Source: Odontesthes bonariensis
Taxonomy: Eukaryota > Chordata > Actinopteri > Atheriniformes > Atherinopsidae
Assembly (NCBI RefSeq): GCF_027942865.1
Contig: NC_134522.1
Location: 10,622,349-10,686,348, forward strand
DNA length: 64,000 nucleotides
Reading direction: 5' to 3'
This document shows, one piece after another, positions 1 through 11,342 of this stretch. A model generated the notes under the pieces. The model saw only the letters and a program-made list of their open reading frames with translations, ran no database searches and was not told the origin of the DNA. The translations under genes were made by a program, and so were the position numbers. Each line of letters begins with the position of its first letter. Position 1 is the stretch's first letter.

Positions 1-69
1 TTTATGTTTGCAGTCCCACTATGTTTCACTATGGACCCTTCTGTCTGCTGGATCATCTTTCACATGCAG

Positions 70-1422
70 GTTTTTGTGCTATTAATTTGTGCAAACTCAT
101 CTTATTGGGGATCTTGTGGCTTTGAGATCTTGCTGTAGTGTTCCCGTCGCAATGAGAGAGGCAAAGAGGGAGGCTGTAGAGCCTCTTGAAAATATGAACT
201 GACAAAAGGAAGAGGGGTACCGCCATCTACATCATTGTATCCAAGTGCATCAGGAAAAGCCTGAGTGAAAATCTTTCTCTTCCTTTATCGCTGAGTCTCA
301 CTCTGTCTATTTCTCTTTCCCGTCCTCTATTTCCCCATCTCTCCTTTTATGCCTCTCTCTGTCCTCTCACACAACAGCTTACTCTCTGCACACAAGAGCA
401 AACAGAAATTTCCATTCACGTCTTGCCACGCAGCCTGGCTACTTCGACAAATGGGAGCATGCAGCTCGCATGCACACACTCAAAGAGGCCCTTTGAATAT
501 TCAAGTGCTAACAGTTGCATTCATTGATATTTAAAATGCAGTGGATCTGCGAGAGCCCTCAACTCGGGCTACATTGACTAAATCTAAAAAAAAAAAAGAA
601 GAAAAAAACAACGAACAAAAAGGGATATCAGGGACAAGGATCAAGACGGTTTTTATTGTGCAGCAGCATCAAATCCAGAATGGCAAACTCAGATTGGCGT
701 GTGTTTGCGTCTCCTCTCCTCTCATAAGATTAAAGCATGTGCATTGTCAATCTTTGCTGTTACCTACTGATAACAACTTACAATATACTTAAATTTTGTC
801 ACTGTCAAAACCCTCCTGATCATCCCCTTCATATTAGTGTTCATTAAAAGTTGCCAATGGCCATCTGAGGCTGAGAGGCAGTCTTTGATCACAAAAGAGA
901 GATGATGATGGCAGAGTTTGATATGGGGGAGGGAAAAAGAAGAGAAGCGAAATCGGTGTGTGGCATCTCCCTACTCTTCATCTCCCGGAGAAGCTCCTCT
1001 TAATTGTGTATCCTCATCTCCACAGAGATAAAAATGAGCTGCAGAGAGGGGAAGAGAGTAGTTTGTCTCAATCCTCTCAGCCAAGAGGGAAGATATCTGG
1101 AACGTGTTGCACATTAAGAGCAGGGTGATTGCATTCTTTAGGCAGTTCTCTAATCTCATGGATGAGAAGAGACAGAGAGGAAAAAAGTGATTGGGGGGGA
1201 GAGCAGGAGCAAAAGTGTGCGAAATAATCTTTTTTCGTTAAACGAGTGAGAGAATTTGAAGCTATTGGCTCTTGGCGTTTGAACACGCATTACAGCTGCA
1301 CCTCTGTGCGAGCAGCCATGGCCAAAGTAAATGACTTGCTTAATTGCCGAGGGTTCAATTTGACACTTTCTTCACAAAATGAGAACAATTAAGAGTGTGG
1401 TTTTAATTTGTGCTGCTTGCAG
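70..1422. other. kiz upstream intron sequence
   Basis: Non-coding sequence left of the first accepted kiz exon. It is pyrimidine-rich at 280-370 and has an A run near 587. No gene or recognisable repeat is seen. Confidence 0.5.
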
Positions 1423-1576
1423 GCCAAAGTGTTGCTGAGGACACTTCTCTCCCGGTCCAGTGAGGAGTGCCCCTCAGCAGAGGACGAGAGTGACATGTCT
1501 TCTTTGTGTCATCCTTCTCTCCTGGCTGGCAGAGATGTGAGGCCCGACAGATCAGTACAGAAGCAACCGATCCAAG
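1423..1576 (+). CDS. kiz: kiz exon (first one supported in window)
   Basis: The acceptor follows a T-rich stretch ending TGCTTGCAG, and the donor reads CCAAG|GTAAAAG. The exon is 154 bases; it enters in phase 0 and leaves one base into a Gly or Glu codon. It encodes AKVLLRTLLSRSSEECPSAE followed by an acidic and Ser-rich stretch ending KQPIQ. The other two frames are interrupted by stops. The preceding exon must end on a codon boundary; I could not place it with confidence in bases 1-1400. Confidence 0.72.
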
Positions 1577-4500
1577 GTAAAAGACGATTATTAGTATGAA
1601 TACACCGGACGTGCCGGGTTTTCATCACATTACTGATGATATTTGAACGCAGAGTTATAATTTTCAGTGGTAGCGAAATGGATGTCTAACGAGTATAAAA
1701 AGCTCAGTCATTGATTTATTATGGATGCCAACAGATTCCCACAAACATTCCACATGACTTGACCTGTAATTTGAATATCTGTAGACTGCTGTTTTTTTTT
1801 TTTTTTTAAATGTTTGCAAATCACCTCTGCAGAAAACTAAATCTACCTATTTTTGAAAGGCATGGATTTCACCATAGAACTTTTTTTGAACCCTCACTGC
1901 CTAGTTTTCTTACAGCATTCCTTTCAGAGCTAAAAAAGACCCCCTTTCCCATTTCTGCCCAAGTCTCGCTTCCTCCCTGCTATTCCTTCTTACTATGTGC
2001 TTCCCTTTCTTACAGAACTACAAAGCACTGAAGAGGACAGCCAGGACGAAAGCCCTGTGGAAAGTGGTCCTATTAGAGGTAAAAAGGCATTGCTGGTGCC
2101 TCAGCATTCACACTGTCCTTATGTTGTGGTTTGTTTTCTTCCCACTGCAGTGAATAATGGGCTCTTTTACACAATGGCTGAGACAGGATGATCAAGGTGA
2201 ATCCAGGGTCAAAGTCCCACCTAAAGAGCTGTGCTAGTTCTCTCTAATTATCTCCGAGAAAACACTAGCCGTGTTTCCAGCCTGGTCTGAGGCATTCTAG
2301 CTGGACTGATAATTCGCTGGGCCAGCATAATGCGGCTGCTTTAATTGTCAGGGCGCCAGGGTGGGCAGCGCAGAAGATCTGTCATCGGTTCTCATTATCT
2401 TCTAAACAATGCTTCAGCAAGGCTGGACTTGAAAAGTACTAGATGTGACGGCATCCTGGAAGCCGTTGGTGTGCCTATCCCTCGGCTACACCTCTGAAAT
2501 GTAAAGCGATCCTACGTTACCCATGGCGATCAGATGTCCCACTGGGTTTTTCATGTGTCTGCATCCCCAAGGTGCACAGCCAGCAAACGGAGTCCAGTTT
2601 CCAATCGCAACACTTAATCAAAAGAGCCATAACCAACTGAAAAAAACCCGACTTAAGATATTACAAGGCACAGGTTTTGCTGTGCTGAGCAACATTAATG
2701 TCACAATCAAATACCATGACCTTGGAACTGATAGTAATTGCCAAGACATGCGCTGCTGTAGACCTTATGGTTTTTTTTCAGACTACATGTAAAAAAAAGT
2801 AGCTGTATAAAGTGCTCTGGGTGGAACAGTGGAGGCTGCACTGTAAACATTGTTTTGTTTTTGAGAAAGTGATTAAAAGAAGTTTGGATTTGTTCATAGA
2901 AGACCACATTTTTTCCCCTGACTCTGTAAGTGCTTCTACAACCTCAATGACACAACAGCCCATTTATATATACAACTGTTTATTTTTGCCAATGTTACCT
3001 CTGTCATTCACTCAAATGCGAAGTCTCTGTTAGTGTGCCGGAAAGTAATTACAAGTTTGTTTTTTTTTGTTTTTTTTGTTTGTATGTTTTTTGTAAACAG
3101 AAAATCCAATCATTGCCTTCCTGGTAAAGGATGTTGAGATAAAGTGAGACGCTGCTTGCTGTCTCATGGAAACTGTTGTCACATACAGTAGGCTTGAATC
3201 AACAGTTTAGTTGAGTGAGCAGTGTTTTCACTGACTCTGTTCGGCACTGAGAACAAAAAACTCAGTCACTCAAGCGTGTTGTCTCATCAAACACAGAAAC
3301 CTTTAAAAGTTGGAAACCTGGGTTTTGAGCAAATATTTGTCTGTGACTTTGTGCGTGTCTCTTGTGTGTCCCCCGAATAGAGACAAAAGCATATCAGTTA
3401 CTTAAACAGTCAGCCATGCAGGAAAGGCTGCAGAGTTCTGAAGAGGAGGAGGAGGAGGAGGAGGAGGAGGAGGAGGAGGAGGAGGAGGAGAGTGGGTTTT
3501 CAGGTAAGAGATGTGGTCTACTCTACCAGCACGTTAGTGAGCAACTGGAAACTGATCAGCAGTAATGAACACATGTCCTCACAGCACATAAGGAATATGG
3601 ATAGAAATAAAAGTCTTGTTATAAGTCTGTTTTTAGCTCACGATCTAATTTTGAGCTCATACAAAACATCTCAACAGTCCTATTATGAAATTATGTGATT
3701 TTTTTATTTTTTTTTTTTTGTCATGATGGGCAGTTGTTTGTTTAAAGAAAGCCACTTTGTTTAACTTAAATATCAGTCCTTTTTTTTTTTTCTTATCAGA
3801 GGCCCCAAGACCAGTGTAGAAACTCCCCCTTCGCTTCTCATAAGCCTCATCATAAGTTTCAATGTAAATATGCATGGTAAATTAACTTGTGATGAGATCA
3901 ATCAAGAAATCAAATGGTTTTATCTTGTCCTGTTTGCTCTTTTAAGGAATAAATCATGGCCATGAAGAGGACCTGGGGAGGGCCAAACGCTCCTCACATC
4001 AAGACCCTTACCCTCGGTAAGAACATTGTTATTATTCAACGGGCCACAGGAAATGGGCCACCAGACACCAAAGTGGTTGATGTACATTTGCATGGCGGCT
4101 CTCATAATTCCCTGTTCATTTCCATAAGATCAAGGGGGCGCCACCCATTAACTCGCTTACAAAGACAAAAGGCCCCTAAAGCCCCTCTTACTCACTGTTA
4201 GCTGGGTTCAACCAGGTTTTAGAATTCAAAAGCAAATCAGCTGCCACAAAAATAAATTGGAGCAATATTCTCACTGTTTTTCGGCTTGTTGTCAAAATGC
4301 AAACAGATCATGTCAAGAAGAGAATCACTGACAACTGCTTCGGAAGAAGGGGACTCAAGTGCTGACAAGGACAAATGTCCTTTCATTTGTCACCCTTGAA
4401 ACATTATTTAGGTTGCTCAAATCAAAGCTTTGAGTGGATATGAAAAAAAAAAAAAAAAGAAATCTAATGATAAATAGCTCGATGGAAGCTTACACCATCA

Positions 4501-7500
4501 CAGTTACATTTGAATATCAACACAACTTCATCAAATCTGCAATTGCATTTCAGGTCCTCAGAGCACCTCTTCACTGCAAACCCATTTGGGCTGTTATAAT
4601 GGCTGGATAAACGTTATGAGGAATAATCTTCTCTGATTTCATGTGATTACTGGGCACCACGCTGACACAAGGGCTGAAGTCTGTATCTCCCTGGCCCGGC
4701 AAACAGGCACTCCCAGTCTGCCTATTAGTCCAGGGAAAGGCCTAATGGCCTGGCTCTATTGTGGTTCTCATATCTGATGTCTGCCCCTGCCAGCCTCACT
4801 GACCAACCTCTTTAATAAACATGAGCCAATTTTGCATCCAAGACCCTCTCAGGTGGTGTCTGTCTCCCTGTCATTAATGTGCATGGGAACCCCACAATAT
4901 GTGTGATTAAACAAAATTTGCTGAACAAAAAGTTTGACAGACACTAAATGATGAGACACAAGGTGTACTGTATATCTTTGTAAAACTGGACAAATGGGTA
5001 GTTATGCATGCTTGATACTAATCTCACAAGAGTTGGGAAGGAAGGGACAACATGTCCTAGTCACTCATAATCTTCTCTCTGGTTATACTGCAATTTCCCC
5101 TGTTTTTTTCTTGGTTTCTCATCAATGTTTAGATTTAAGCATTCCACTTGCCACAGTCACTTCTTGCGCTTTATTGCTTCCACAAGTGGTCTGGAAGCCC
5201 TGCACTTAAGCAGAAGCATAACACTGCAGCATGCTCTTGCTCCGATTCCCTCCCTTCTCTTTGCGTCTCACTCTCTCTGGCTCTCATGCCTTTTCTCCAT
5301 CCCTCTCCTCCTCTTCCCCCTCAGTCTTCCTGTATTTTCCTCTCTCTTCTCTCCATCCTACTTGTTAATTATTTGCTTTATTTTGTCAGCGAGCTGATGA
5401 GTGACTTCAAAAGGAGGATGGAGCCGGACTCAAATACAAAAATGGCTTCCTCTCTGTTGTCTTAGACAATAATTATGATTTGCCTGTTAAGCCTAGACTA
5501 CAGCAGAGGGATTGTAGTTTAAAGCAAAGGCTTTGGTGCAAAAAATGCATTTATAGCCCTTTGTAAAGCTCCTCATTATGTGTGGGCTCGATTCATTAAG
5601 TAATTGGTTTGCAGTTGTTTACATGAGTATTAAGGCCTTCTATTCAGGGCCTTTGAGAGATACATTGTGCAAATGTTGCATGTTATGAATGCAGAATGAG
5701 AGGCGGGGGGCCAGTCCTATTGGCCAAACACTGCTCCTGGCTGAAAAGCAAGAGCAAAGCACTGGGTGCTGCTTTGCATAGCAATGACTATGGCCTTAAT
5801 AAGCTTTACAGATTAAATACATGCAGTCTATACAAGATGCAAAGAGATACTCTTAACACATTTATATGTGCTCATTTCACTATTATAGAGTTTGAGAGAA
5901 TTGGGGTCTTTCATATTCTTTTTTTTTTCTGTTCTTTGCTCTCTCCCACACAGTGTTTTTCAGTGAGATACTTTTATGGAATGTTCTGTTTATTGTATTA
6001 TAACTCGTGGGGAAGCGACTGATCTGCAACATTTATTAAGGATTTGTCCATTAAAAATCTTTTGCAGCCTTTGTGAGTGGCAAAGTAAAATCACTTTGTG
6101 GTTGAGTGGGGATGAAAGGAATAATGCACGAAGGAGTGAGTCTTAATAAGCAGCTGCACTCCATGTAAAGACCACTTGTTCCCCTTTGTATGCGAGTGCA
6201 TGCCAGTGCTTCCTCTCGTGCAAAGAATCATTGTGCCTGTCTTTACTACAGGCATTTCAGATGCCACTCCTTTCTAATTTTTCATTTTGGGTTTTTTAAC
6301 TTGCCTTCTTATCCCGCCTCCTTCATCGCCCTAAAAATGCTGAAACACATGTGTACAGACACGCATAACAAAATCCTGCAGCTGTGGGATGGGGTGATGA
6401 TTGTCGGGCCTAGTACCTGCTTGACAAAAACCTTGACTCAACAATTAGTGGTTTACGGCTTTGCTTTGGACAACAGGATGTGCTCAAGCATTCAACCTCT
6501 AATCACTCAGTGTCAAAATCAGCGGCTCTGTCTATCTCCCGCTAAACCCCTCCCTCCATCGCCCGCATGGGAAGGCTGTGGGAGGAGAGATGGAGGGGTG
6601 AGAGGGACATGGGCTGAGAGAGGGGGTAAGGGGGAGAAGATACTAAAAAGAGTCGGAGATAGAGGGAGACAGAGAGACAATATTGAACAAAGCGGTTTTG
6701 AAAAGACGAATTTCCGTATGAATATTATCAGTCATCAGTAGCATTATTTCTGAACTTTTCTTTTTCAACTTTTGTTTTGGTAGAAAAAGCATTGTTGATA
6801 AATTCTACCTCCCCAGCCCCTCTCCATGAAATTAAAACTGCCAGTACCGGACTGAGAACTCACAATAGCCGAAGGCTCCTTTTAGAGGTTAACCAGAGGA
6901 GGTAAAAAAAAAAAAAAAAAAGATAAAATATGGCTTCATTATGAGGTGGTGCTTTTTCTTATAGTGCAACTCCTTGTAATTCTACCACATTATTTTCTCC
7001 ACAATCATTTGATATTCATCTGTGTGTGACTGTTTGCAGAATAAGCCAATAAACGTTAACCTCTCCCTACCTAGTTTGTGATGCAAAAGAAAAAAAGAAG
7101 GGAATCATGGGATGAATGATCGGTCCTTCAAATATCCTGGGTGTGCGGGCAGTCTCAACTAGACTGTCACCAGTCAGGAGGAAAGTGTTGAAATCAGTGG
7201 CCCAAATGCCTCTTCCTTTGAGCTGCAGTACTTACTCGCTGCCAGCAGAGAGCACTCATATGTTAGAGTGCACCCACTCACGGTGCACTCACAGTTGCCT
7301 CTCACTGTTTGCCCCCTCTGAGGGCTATATCCTGCTACCATTCAGGCCTGTTAGAGTACATCTAAACGGAGCCTAAACAATGTTTCTGCAGGGTCATAGC
7401 TGGGATGGGAGTAGGAGTTGATGGGAATGATGAGGTGATGGGTCTCCCTTTACCTTTAGACAAGCAGAGCCGAGCAAAAGTGCTATTGTGCTATTAGCAT

Positions 7501-10500
7501 TTGTGTGTGGGTGGCAGGAGCTTAAAAAAACCCCCATGGTAAATAAAAGCAGTTTTCTAGCTATCTACAAGTCTGCATTAAATGCTTGGTAAGCATAATT
7601 TCCCTCTATTCTCCAATGAGACTCAAGGATTAAACATGAAATACATCTTTAGTGGTTCCAAGAAGTTTGACCTAGTTTAACATGGCGGCTGTTTTAAAAT
7701 GTTGTCAGTGCTGCTTCACATGTAGCACATGAACAGGTCTATTTTGTCCAACTAAGTAACAAACCACTGCATCTGAATTTGTTAGAAACTCACAGAAGTA
7801 GTCTTTTAATGATATTGCAAACTATTTAATAAACCGGGGCAGGAGAATACTGCTCTCAGAGCTAAACAAAATAAAATGTCACAAGAGGCTAAATGTGAAT
7901 AGAGTCTCTGAAGAGCTTTTAACGTACATCTGAGTTTGCTGGGCTTCTGTAAATGGAGCATTGTGTCACCCTTAAAGAAACGCGTCGCTTCTTTCTGACT
8001 GCATTAATTTTTTGTGTAAAATATGCAGTAACATGATTGTCTGTTTTTGTTTTACATATCACCGCTTTATGAACCTGTTATGTATTTAAACAACCTGACT
8101 GAAATATCACAATATCCATGCAGAAAAAAATAAAAAACAGACAACAAGCAATTCCAGTGTTTTCTATCAAGCAGTGTGTAATATGTGTGAGGTTCACACA
8201 ATTTGAAAGAATTTGGAAGATTATCGTGAGCCCGGACATAAAAACTGTTAAAACCTGAGATAAACAATATGAAACAGTTGCAAAGGCCAGAGAGAGCGCA
8301 TGGACACAGCTCTGGAAAACGGACATCACAATAACTGTAATTTGTGTCATTTTGCACATGGTATTCACCCCTGTCCATCAGAGCTCGAAACACACATGCG
8401 AGCCCAGACTTGCATATTGAGATCATTGCCTCAATTAGGGGAATTTCAGCTGAAGACGAACTGGCAGAAATGTTTATGGAAACTGAATATTAGATCGGTG
8501 AGGTCAGATGCAGCCTGAGCTGTCGGAGGTAATAGCCCTGTCTTGAAATCAGTCATGTGCCTCACTGAAGTGGAACAGCTGATAGACCATTCCCATCCTG
8601 GGGGGGAAGTTCGGGAAAAGAAAAGCCCAATTTAGTCTCCAAAACAGCTATTATTGTGGCAAAGTAGAGGAAGTAATTGAATAGATTATTGCTGTATTTT
8701 TGCTGCTGCAGTGTCTGGTTGAGATTGTTGTCCAACAGTTGTAGATGGATGGACTTGTCCCTGTTTTTGAGTTGTGCTTTAACAATTGTACTTCTTCTGT
8801 ATCGAATGAATGTGGCAGGTTCAGTAGCCTTATTTATTAAAAGATTTGACACATATTAAAAAAAAGATGCTTACATGTTAAGCATACGTTGGAGACATTT
8901 AGATATGCTTCTATTGATATAATGACACAAATAGATACACAATACTTGCCTTTAATCTGACCATTTAAGAGTCTTTCAGTAATTTTACGAGTCACTTTTG
9001 CTGTTGCTTAGTATAACAGTCTAAAGGTGCCTCACGAACAAAAAAACTGCATTTAACATTATTTTTGGACACAAAATAGGCTACAAGGCAAGATATTTAA
9101 TTTTTGCATTTCATACTCATTCATTCATCAAACCAAAACCCTCCATTTCAACTTCATGCCGCCATATCATCAGATATGTCTTCACTTTGCAAGCAGGCTG
9201 ATTATCTGTTCTTCTGTCTTTATTATTTTTTTGTTACTGCTTTTCCGACTCATTCTCTGCTTTCATTTTCTTGCAATTTAAGCACAAGAGATCCGATATG
9301 CCAGAATCTTCCACGTGTCCTGTAAGATGTCCTATGAGCATATGAATTTAAAAGTTCTTTTCTAATGATTATTCTTGCTCTGGGGTATATGGTTTACGGC
9401 ACAAAGCAATCTGCTGCCAGTTTGGAAAGGGAGGTGCATCTTTTTCTCTCATTCTGTTTCAAGTGCTGCACAGCAGCAATATATAGTTTAGAAGGCAGGA
9501 ACTGGAACAGAGCCAAAGTAATTTGGTCCTTATACTCAATGTACAGTCACATGTGCCAAGATTTAGCTGAGCGAGAGATGAGGAGATGAGGGTGATTGAG
9601 AGGGTGACAATCAGAGAGGTCATGGGTTTGAATTGATGCAGAAGAAGGAACACACCACACGGCCGCTTTATGCCTGAGCTCATCTGTGTAAAACTCTTGC
9701 ATCATTTCTTATTTTTTCCAAGAAAAGTGTCAACGCAGCTCTCATACAGACAACAGATAAGCCATATGGATATGTATGCTAACCTGGGAGATGATGGAGA
9801 TATATTGTTGGGTTTTGAATAGGCTCTGTGATGATGTAAATTAAAGAGGAGGCCTTTAAAAGTGAAGCGGGGGGCCTTATTGCATATGCATTGAGGTAGA
9901 TCAAAGCCTTTTCGGAGGTCACACATTTACATAGCGATATCACCAGAGCTATGGGAACCTGGCAACCCTGTCTCTGGACTATTTTTGAATAAAAAGGGCC
10001 TTGTGGAAGTCTTTTGGCACAATTGAAATAGGAGTCAAGGAAGTCCCCTCTGCTCTACTGTCTGAGAGTAGCCAGTAAATCTCCTCAAATGAAATGGGTG
10101 ATGTAATTTAATTTGATTGTTTGATTTTTATCATAGATTGATTTGTGTTTTTGTTGTAACTTTGGCTATTCTGTCTTTGTCGTGTTAACTTGTAGCATAT
10201 CAGATATTTCTGAAATATTTTAGCAGAGTATTTGGTTTTAAATCTACAGTATATACAATGATGGGTCCTTTGTAGCAGTTTTAAGTGTCAAAAAAAGAGA
10301 AGGAATAAAAAAGAGAGCCTAACTTTACAAGGCTACTGACTGTCTTTGTGTTTTTCAGGAGTGGGAACTCAAAGGCATATTCTGCTCTACAATCAAAAGG
10401 TGAATAGAGACATAGACAAGTCGTTTTCATTGGGTGCAGGGAAACAATGTAAAAAGATAGGTTAATTATACTAAACAGATCAGCATTAAAAGGTCCACAT

Positions 10501-11190
10501 GTTAACATGTTTGAAATTATTTTAAAATGTAGATTCCACAAAAACCGAAACAGTTTGATTAAAATTTTACTGTGATTGCAGCTGTGCCTTTTGAGGATGT
10601 GTAAATGGGAATAAAAATGACCTTGAAGCCAAGTCCAGGTTACTGAAAGCATCTTTTAAAGCCACCTACTTTACTATTAAACAATGAAAGCAGTTCTGTT
10701 TGATGGAACATTCTTCTTTTATTTTTTACCACAACTTTTAAAAAAAGATATTTGGGAGATTTTATTTAGTGCTCTTCATAATACCAGGATAGCACATTCT
10801 CCACGGAGCTGGTTAACCGTCAGATAAATATTATGGCATTTGTGAGAGTTTTTACAGCTGTGATCACAACACCAAAGAAATATTTTAAAGCTCTTAGGTG
10901 CAGAGGACCTACATTTTATTAATCTTCAATTGTGTACAAACAAGACTGCTGAGATTTTCACTGTGGAATCAAATCTAACCCCTTTAATTTATTTGTGTAA
11001 TTTTCACCAACTTGGCTGCATTTGAAGCATTAAGGGAAAATTCTGCTCTAATAATGTCTTCTTGTGTTTTCTATCTTTTTCTAAAGCTTTCTGGCAGGAA
11101 TCAGATGACAGCAACTCAGAGATTGAGGCAGTCTTACGTCCTCCAACCTTCAACACAAACAGCAACGACGCTGATGATTTCTATGACTGA
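1423..11190 (+). CDS. kiz: kizuna centrosomal protein, 3' part (last six exons)
   Basis: Six exons (1423-1576, 2016-2078, 3381-3503, 6784-6901, 10359-10399, 11087-11190) have AG acceptors and GT donors. They join without a stop into 603 bases: 200 residues plus TGA. Intron phases run 1,1,1,2,1 and stay in register, which chance exons would rarely do. The protein is acidic and Ser/Glu-rich: an EEDSQDESPVESG segment, a run of 17 Glu, and a C-terminus with AFWQESDDSNSEIEAVLRP and final DDFYD. I recognise that tail as kizuna-like from memory. The neighbouring nkx2.4 supports this, since KIZ lies near NKX2-4 in other vertebrates. Kizuna is a PLK1 substrate that keeps mitotic centrosomes intact, and human KIZ mutations cause retinal degeneration (family knowledge). 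The N-terminal part is outside the window. If it is not kizuna, it is still a real spliced acidic protein gene. Confidence 0.75.
2016..2078 (+). CDS. kiz: kiz exon, 63 bases
   Basis: A long pyrimidine tract ending TTTCTTACAG precedes the exon, and the donor is TTAGAG|GTAAAA. It is a phase 1-1 exon of 21 codons (ELQSTEEDSQDESPVESGPI plus Arg), so it could be skipped without shifting the frame. It is strongly acidic, like its neighbours. Confidence 0.72.
2079..3380. other. kiz intron with a GC-richer block
   Basis: Between two kiz exons. The part at about 2210-2480 is richer in GC than its surroundings and carries TAATTA/TTAATTG-like homeodomain core sites (TCTAATTATC, CTTTAATTGTC). This is compatible with an intronic enhancer but not shown. 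The rest is AT-rich with a T run near 3060. Confidence 0.3.
3381..3503 (+). CDS. kiz: kiz exon with 17-residue polyglutamate
   Basis: The acceptor is CCCCGAATAG and the donor TTTTCAG|GTAAGAG, close to the consensus. This phase 1-1 exon has 41 codons: ETKAYQLLKQSAMQERLQSS, then 17 Glu codons (one GAA and sixteen GAG at 3440-3490), then SGFSG. The Glu run is a coding GAG microsatellite and may vary in length between individuals without shifting the frame. Confidence 0.75.
3504..6783. other. kiz intron
   Basis: No additional kiz exon with matching phase was found. The block at about 4640-4870 and the block at about 5560-5700 (TTAAGTAATTGG next to TGTTTAC, a forkhead-like core) are unique-looking and could be regulatory. 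Poly-A occurs at 4442-4458. Open frames here, including one of 183 codons at 6190-6741, show no recognisable domain. Confidence 0.35.
6784..6901 (+). CDS. kiz: kiz exon, 118 bases
   Basis: A strong pyrimidine tract precedes TTTTGGTAG, and the donor is CAGAGGAG|GTAAAA. Entering in phase 1, the frame is open for the whole length (EKALLINSTSPAPLHEIKTA, then STGLRTHNSRRLLLEVNQRR) and leaves in phase 2. The first in-frame stop is the TAA inside the donor. The 41-base exon at 10359 exactly restores the phase needed by the last exon, which is the main reason to accept both. Confidence 0.65.
6902..10358. other. kiz intron
   Basis: AT-rich intron starting with an A run just after the donor. No repeat family, RNA gene or convincing exon was recognised. 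Confidence 0.4.
10359..10399 (+). CDS. kiz: kiz small exon, 41 bases
   Basis: The acceptor is TGTTTTTCAG with a good pyrimidine tract, and the donor is CAAAAG|GTGAAT. It enters in phase 2 and leaves in phase 1, encoding (R)SGNSKAYSALQSK. This joins to AFWQESDD in the last exon. The KAY-x-x-L pattern resembles KAYQLL in the exon at 3381. Confidence 0.65.
10400..11086. other. kiz last intron
   Basis: AT-rich sequence between the 41-base exon and the last coding exon. Nothing further was recognised. Confidence 0.4.
11087..11190 (+). CDS. kiz: kiz last coding exon
   Basis: The acceptor is TTTTTCTAAAG. The exon is entered one base into a codon and encodes AFWQESDDSNSEIEAVLRPP, then TFNTNSNDADDFYD and a TGA stop at 11188-11190. 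The acidic, aromatic C-terminus is the most kizuna-like segment in the window. Confidence 0.78.
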
Positions 11191-11336
11191 TATTTCTGCT
11201 AATACGCTTTTGAAATGCACTACGTGATATCAGTGCAAAGTCTTAGGCAGATTGGCTTTTGGTAATTCACCCCCCTGACCATAATTTTAGTGGTCTGCAT
11301 TGTAATTCATATGCACACTATATCGTAAAAACAAAT

Positions 11337-11342
11337 AATAAA
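11337..11342 (+). terminator. kiz polyadenylation signal
   Basis: A canonical AATAAA lies about 147 bases after the kiz stop codon. It is followed by a GT-containing stretch, so the 3' UTR would be short. Confidence 0.5.

Noticed and set aside
14-69. Possible extra kiz exon (AG acceptor at 12-13, GT donor at 70)
   Set aside because: It would end in phase 0 as needed and is open, but the donor is weak (GTTTTTGTG), the peptide is hydrophobic and unlike the acidic kiz exons, and 56 bases of open frame means little.
3801-3822. Possible kiz exon after CTTATCAG
   Set aside because: The phase 1 frame meets a TAG after a few codons and there is no good donor.
6190-6741. 183-codon open frame, the longest outside nkx2.4 in its region
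   Set aside because: It lies in a kiz intron directly before a good acceptor, has no recognisable domain, and its second half is purine-rich low-complexity sequence.
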